Shown here: positions 60,240 to 64,000 of the stretch, one piece after another | Layout: each line of letters starts with the position of its first letter | Position numbering within the stretch: position 1 is the first letter of the stretch | From: Cristatella mucedo | Lineage: Eukaryota > Bryozoa > Phylactolaemata > Cristatellidae | DNA: 64,000 nucleotides | Direction of reading: 5' to 3' | Assembly: GCA_009760855.2 (NCBI GenBank) | Contig: WPIO01000003.1 | Span: forward strand, 14,674,001-14,738,000 | Program-made: the position numbers and the translations under genes | Notes under the pieces: model-generated | What the model saw: the letters and a program-made list of their open reading frames with translations, nothing else | Told to the model about the DNA's origin: nothing | Databases searched by the model: none

Positions 60240-61436
60240 AGATAATAGTAACAATGATAATAATAATACATTTGGTATAACACCCTCAGAGAACTCAATC
60301 TCCTTCACACCTATCACTTTGCATTTTTTTGCTGCAAAAGAAGCACGCTCTAATGATTAGTGGTGGCATGTTCAATGACAGCAAGCATAACATGGTTAGG
60401 CGTGACATGCAAAGGGTCAGCCTGCAAATATGGTTAGTGGCACCATGCACATGACAGCATGCACAAGCACGTAAAAGGATGGATCACATGGACCCACTAA
60501 ATGCTGCGATAAATAGATGCCGGACGCAATCAGAAGTGAGTTCCAGGCTTTAGGGAGAATACGAACTAAAGGCACGGTCTCCAAAGGATTTGAGATTTGT
60601 ACGAGGTATAGGTACACGATTGGGTTCCGAAAAGTGGGAGCTACAATGCTTAGCCTGGTGGGGGGGTATATCTGATAGGTAGGCTGGAGCCAAAGAATGG
60701 AAGGACCTGAAAGTGAGTGACAAAACCTTTACATCAAATGCCCGTTGCTTGACTGGTAGCCAGTGCAGGTCGGCAAGAAGTGGTGTGATGTGGCAACTGT
60801 GATGCTCACGACAGACAAGCCTAGCTGCAAAATTTTGCACCAGCTGTAAGCACCTGCTTGCACGGGCGGTAGACTAGCAAACAGTGAGTTACAGAAGTTA
60901 AGACAGAATACCACAAATGCATGGACCAATTTAGATCTATGTATCCCTGTCTAAACAAGCCCGAATTTAAGCAATGTTACGTAGCTGAAAGTAGGCAGAC
61001 TTAACTGTGGACCTGATATGGTCGTCTAATAAAAGGTCCCTTTGGAACATGGCACCTAGATTACATGCAGATTCAATATGCCGTGTGCTGGCAGAGCCGA
61101 TTTTGAGAGTTAGCCTTTCCAATATCTGAATCACATTTGGTTTGCACATAACTAGTAAGTTGGTTTTATCATCATTCAATTTAAGGAAGTTTTCTGCCAC
61201 CCATGTGCAAATGTCATCAATACATGCAGCAAGGGAGTTGAGAGAATCAGACGTGCTCGAGGGCTGGGTGAGATCAAAGCAAAGGTACAACTGAAAATCT
61301 GTATAGAAGTGAAAGCCTAGATTGTGCCTGGAAATCACATCGGCAAGAAGGAGAGTATAAACCGTGAAAAGAACGGGACCAAGCACACATCTCTTAGGTA
61401 CCAGAGATTCTTCGGATGATCTTTGTTTATTCACAT
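60240..61436 (-). mobile_element. 5'-truncated LINE copy (family A) keeping the catalytic box region
   Basis: Minus strand from the 5' end: VLGPVLFTVYTLLLADVISR, FHFYTDFQLYLCFD (catalytic YADD replaced by YTD with a deletion), DDICTWVAENFLKLNDDKTN, RSTVKSAYFQLRNIA, a frameshift, HHSCHITPLLADLHWLPVKQ, NLKSFGDRAFSSYSP, 3'UTR and tail at 60243-60315. Confidence 0.9.
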
Positions 61437-63158
61437 CAATACTCCACTCCGGAGTCTCCTAAGTCGACCAACATAACCTCGCGTATAGGAATACTGCGAC
61501 CTGCATGAAATGGAGCCGAAGATGGCCAATAAGCTGAGCCCCAATTCAGTCGGCAAGGGGGAAGGCATAGCACCAAGTAACACGTCGTGTGCAGCAAAAA
61601 TACACACCAGGAAGAAAGACCCCCTATGTGCGGTGCGTAACATATGAGTAAACATAAAAGCAGAGGTATCAAAATAGTAAATCCTGAGCATTGCATACAT
61701 AATTAACAAGTGCGCGGTCTTAACTAGACTAAGCTTGTTTACAACTAGAAGAGACCATGATGCGAATCGATGCACGACTTTGGGCAACAGGGAGCCGGAC
61801 CAACTTGCCCTAAGCCGCTGGGTATGAATTATGTAAGTGCAGCTAAGAGCATACGTGATGGTGCCACAATATCTTCATAAATCTCTGTTTTGATACCAGC
61901 GCTAATACGCATACTCAGAAAACGCACGACTTCCGTGCTGAGGGGTTCTTCCGGGTAAGTACTTTATCCAACCACTCAGTAAGCACCAAGGTCAATCTCT
62001 TCACAATTACAGTAGGCTCATCTAAGGCGAAATCATCGCATTGCACAAGTCAAATAATAGTATTACTCATGTAGATAGAGGTTGAATGGCAACCTATGCC
62101 GCATCACCGAAAAGTCAATCCACTTCGAAGCCTACCGAACAACGCAGATATGATGAGACGATTCATAGATTAACTCACGTATCTAAATCTCCAACTCCCG
62201 AAGTTATGTGTACGACCATGCAACAACCAGGTAGAAAGATGTAACAAGGATATACATGCAACCAGGAAGGAAGGTCGCAGCCGACGGCGCTACCGGATAT
62301 AGCTCTGACGTAATAACATGGCAGCATGCCATTCGGGGTCCATAGACATAAACAGCCTAACTATTACAGAGGAACTCTCTTCGTATCAGCGGGTCGGCAA
62401 CTACCTTTACCGACCTGTGCCTATACTTCCGGAAAACCGGATTCCGCGACGCAGCCGGCGTCCGGCGGATCTTAGCCGCGTCCTTGTCTCCCAGCTATAT
62501 GCCCTAATACAGTGATTAAACGAATGGCCTGGATGGATTACAGTGGAAGGATATGCAAAACGGATAATAGTGCCATTTCATCAGTAATATTTATCAAGCT
62601 GGGATTTACAGTCATTTGTGTGTATGTCTGACTTTAGCCCGGCAAAGCAACTTCCGACACGAGCTGTTTGTGGTGCTCCAGTGCCGAGCAAATGGTTTTT
62701 CAACCAAATCCACCTATTTCAAAGCATAATCTTTCTTGGCTGGGTATGTTCGATTGTTGTATCAGGAAATTGGAAACAGCTGAGGAGGCCTGGTGTAGGC
62801 TTCCCAAGCTGGCCTGGTGGAATTGAGGTCCCAGGCGATTCATTCAGACTTCTCAGACTGATGTTGGTTCCTTTCCCAATCAAAGTCAACCGCAGGGTTT
62901 GACAGCCTCACCCGTGCAACTGGGCTGCTGCCGGCTTAGGCGTGCTGCCAGCTGGTTGGGTCACTTACTGCCTGGGTCATGTAGACCTCATCATCGCTTG
63001 CTCCCCGCCCTCTGCCTGCCCGGCGGCTTTTACGGACGCTCTTCCCTGTCCACCCTAACTCCTCAACTTTAAAGGTTCCTACTCACCACCAGCGATCACC
63101 TAATGAAAATGTTATGCCACTCGTTCGTCTGCGTTAATGCACGTCACCTAGCAACTCA
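61437..63158. other. Unassigned DNA before the LTR element
   Basis: 62280-62480 is GC-rich. Frames of 65-118 codons lack motifs; a GGGTAAGTAC donor-like site at about 61955 has no convincing exon. Confidence 0.35.
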
Positions 63159-63656
63159 TGTGAGGGTTTCTTATGTAGTTTGAGTGTATGCCGGCTCCTC
63201 TAATAAGCCTGTGATGTGGCATGGACACCGGCCGGTAACCCCTGGTGGCCAGATGGTGAATTCACCATCAGGGTCGGCCGCTGCACAGTTGTGGTCCTCG
63301 ATGAATCATCGGGGTCAACCAGAGGAGTGGGGACTGGAGAAAGGGAGGAGACTCTAGTGTGAGAAGGGGACGTGTAGTTTGAGTGTATGCCAGCTCCTCT
63401 GATGAGCCTGTGATGTGGCATGGACACAGGCCGGTAACCACTAATGGCCAGATGGTGAATTCACCATCAGGGTCGGCCGCTGCACAGTTGTGGTCCTCGA
63501 TGAATCATCGGGGTCAACCAGAGGAGTGGGGAGGAGGAGAGACTCTAGTGTGAGAAGGGGGCGAAGGCAGTCGTGCGTCTTGCTGCTCCGTGCCTTGTAC
63601 AACAAACCGTTGGCATTGTTCATCGGCTGGCTCTCTGATGGGCGAACCGAATCACA
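63159..63656 (+). mobile_element. 5' LTR of an LTR retrotransposon
   Basis: 498 bp with perfect 5-bp terminal inverted repeat TGTGA...TCACA. It contains a ~198-bp direct duplication starting at 63176 and 63374 (tagtttgagtgtatgcc.gctcctct). Related along its length to the solo LTR at 7019-7443. The second LTR lies beyond the window. The 5 bp before it are ACTCA, which should recur after the 3' LTR. Confidence 0.82.
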
Positions 63657-63673
63657 AGCTATTTCGGGAGATG

Positions 63674-64000
63674 AAGCCGATGACGCCCTGGGAGATGTCT
63701 TGTGCAGCGTCCCTAGGCTTCGATGGCTTCGGAGACTTCGTTGGCTGGCTGCTGAACTTCGAAAGGGAGATCGAGGAAAGTGGCTACGAACGAAGTGAGT
63801 GCCACTTGTTTTTGCTCCTTGCGATGCAAGGCGGGGCCTTCACGTTTGCCTCGGGGCTCCCGTAGGAAGTTCAGGATGACTATGCCAAGCTTCGTGAGGC
63901 CCCAGTGAGGGCATTCACCTCGCCGGCCGGTAGAGCGCGATTGCTGCACGCTGATCGGGTAAAGGCTGGTCGGACTGAGAGGGCCGACAGGAGCGACCAG
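63674..64000 (+). pseudogene. LTR retrotransposon gag start, interrupted by a TAG codon, partial
   Basis: From ATG 63674: MKPMTPWEM, then FDGFGDFVGWLLNFEREIEE, GYERSECHLFLLLAMQGGAF and ASGLP. This is the layout of the Gag N-terminal domain of Ty3/gypsy-type elements (F-G-D-xxxWLxxFE, ...L..LxGxA...LP). At 63863-63865 a TAG interrupts the frame; after it the same frame continues with EVQDDYAKLREAP, the next expected Gag segment. The ATG lies only 17 nt after the LTR and no TGG-type tRNA primer site is visible. Cut by the window end. Confidence 0.68.

Overview
This is nuclear DNA from an animal. Coding sequence is split by GT-AG introns, intergenic and intronic DNA is full of 5'-truncated LINEs of the L2/CR1 group, tRNA-headed SINEs, LTR fragments and long CA/TA/GA microsatellites, and the one substantial host gene encodes immunoglobulin (Ig) and fibronectin III (FN3) domains. 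The repeat types and 1-4 kb introns fit a marine invertebrate of sponge, cnidarian or tunicate grade. I cannot name the species.

Layout. 1-31 kb holds no intact host gene. It is a graveyard of L2/CR1-like LINE 3' ends, two SINE families, a ~173-bp tandem satellite (2.56-3.35 kb), a solo LTR (7.0-7.4 kb), an unclassified GC-rich insertion inside a LINE remnant (20.8-21.85 kb) and a decayed metazoan repeat-type gene (22.2-23.6 kb) that is itself interrupted by a ~390-bp element. From 24.2 to 30.0 kb lies a clear nested insertion: an almost full-length minus-strand LINE (25584-29062) sits inside the reverse transcriptase gene of a plus-strand LINE, flanked by a short target duplication.

31.0-55.7 kb, minus strand, is the biologically important locus. 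It encodes a cell-surface receptor with a signal peptide, five Ig domains, one canonical FN3 domain, a Cys-rich membrane-proximal domain and a transmembrane (TM) helix. I reconstructed 14 exons with splice sites. All ectodomain introns are phase 1 and all exon lengths agree. The locus has TWO TM exons. The proximal one (36457-36638) ends in a stop after a 15-17 residue tail and has its own AATAAA about 60 nt downstream. The distal one (33393-33573) opens into a ~150-residue tail made by three more exons, carrying a YxN site, a YASV site, a PPPY motif, a C-terminal VLYEVI (ITIM-type) motif and a hydrophobic C-terminus. The exon before the choice ends in a GC donor (AG|GCAAGT), a class often linked to alternative splicing. 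The simplest reading is one adhesion or recognition ectodomain delivered either as a signalling-capable receptor of 863 aa or as a nearly tail-less 728-aa form. Its introns carry LINE tails, SINEs, a 785-bp TTAA-flanked foldback element and a (TC)n tract near an acceptor.

55.7-63.1 kb again holds LINE remnants and unassigned DNA. The window ends in the 5' LTR (63159-63656, TGTGA...TCACA) and start of gag of an LTR retrotransposon whose diverged relative is the solo LTR at 7 kb. No tRNA, rRNA, CRISPR or bacterial-type features were found.
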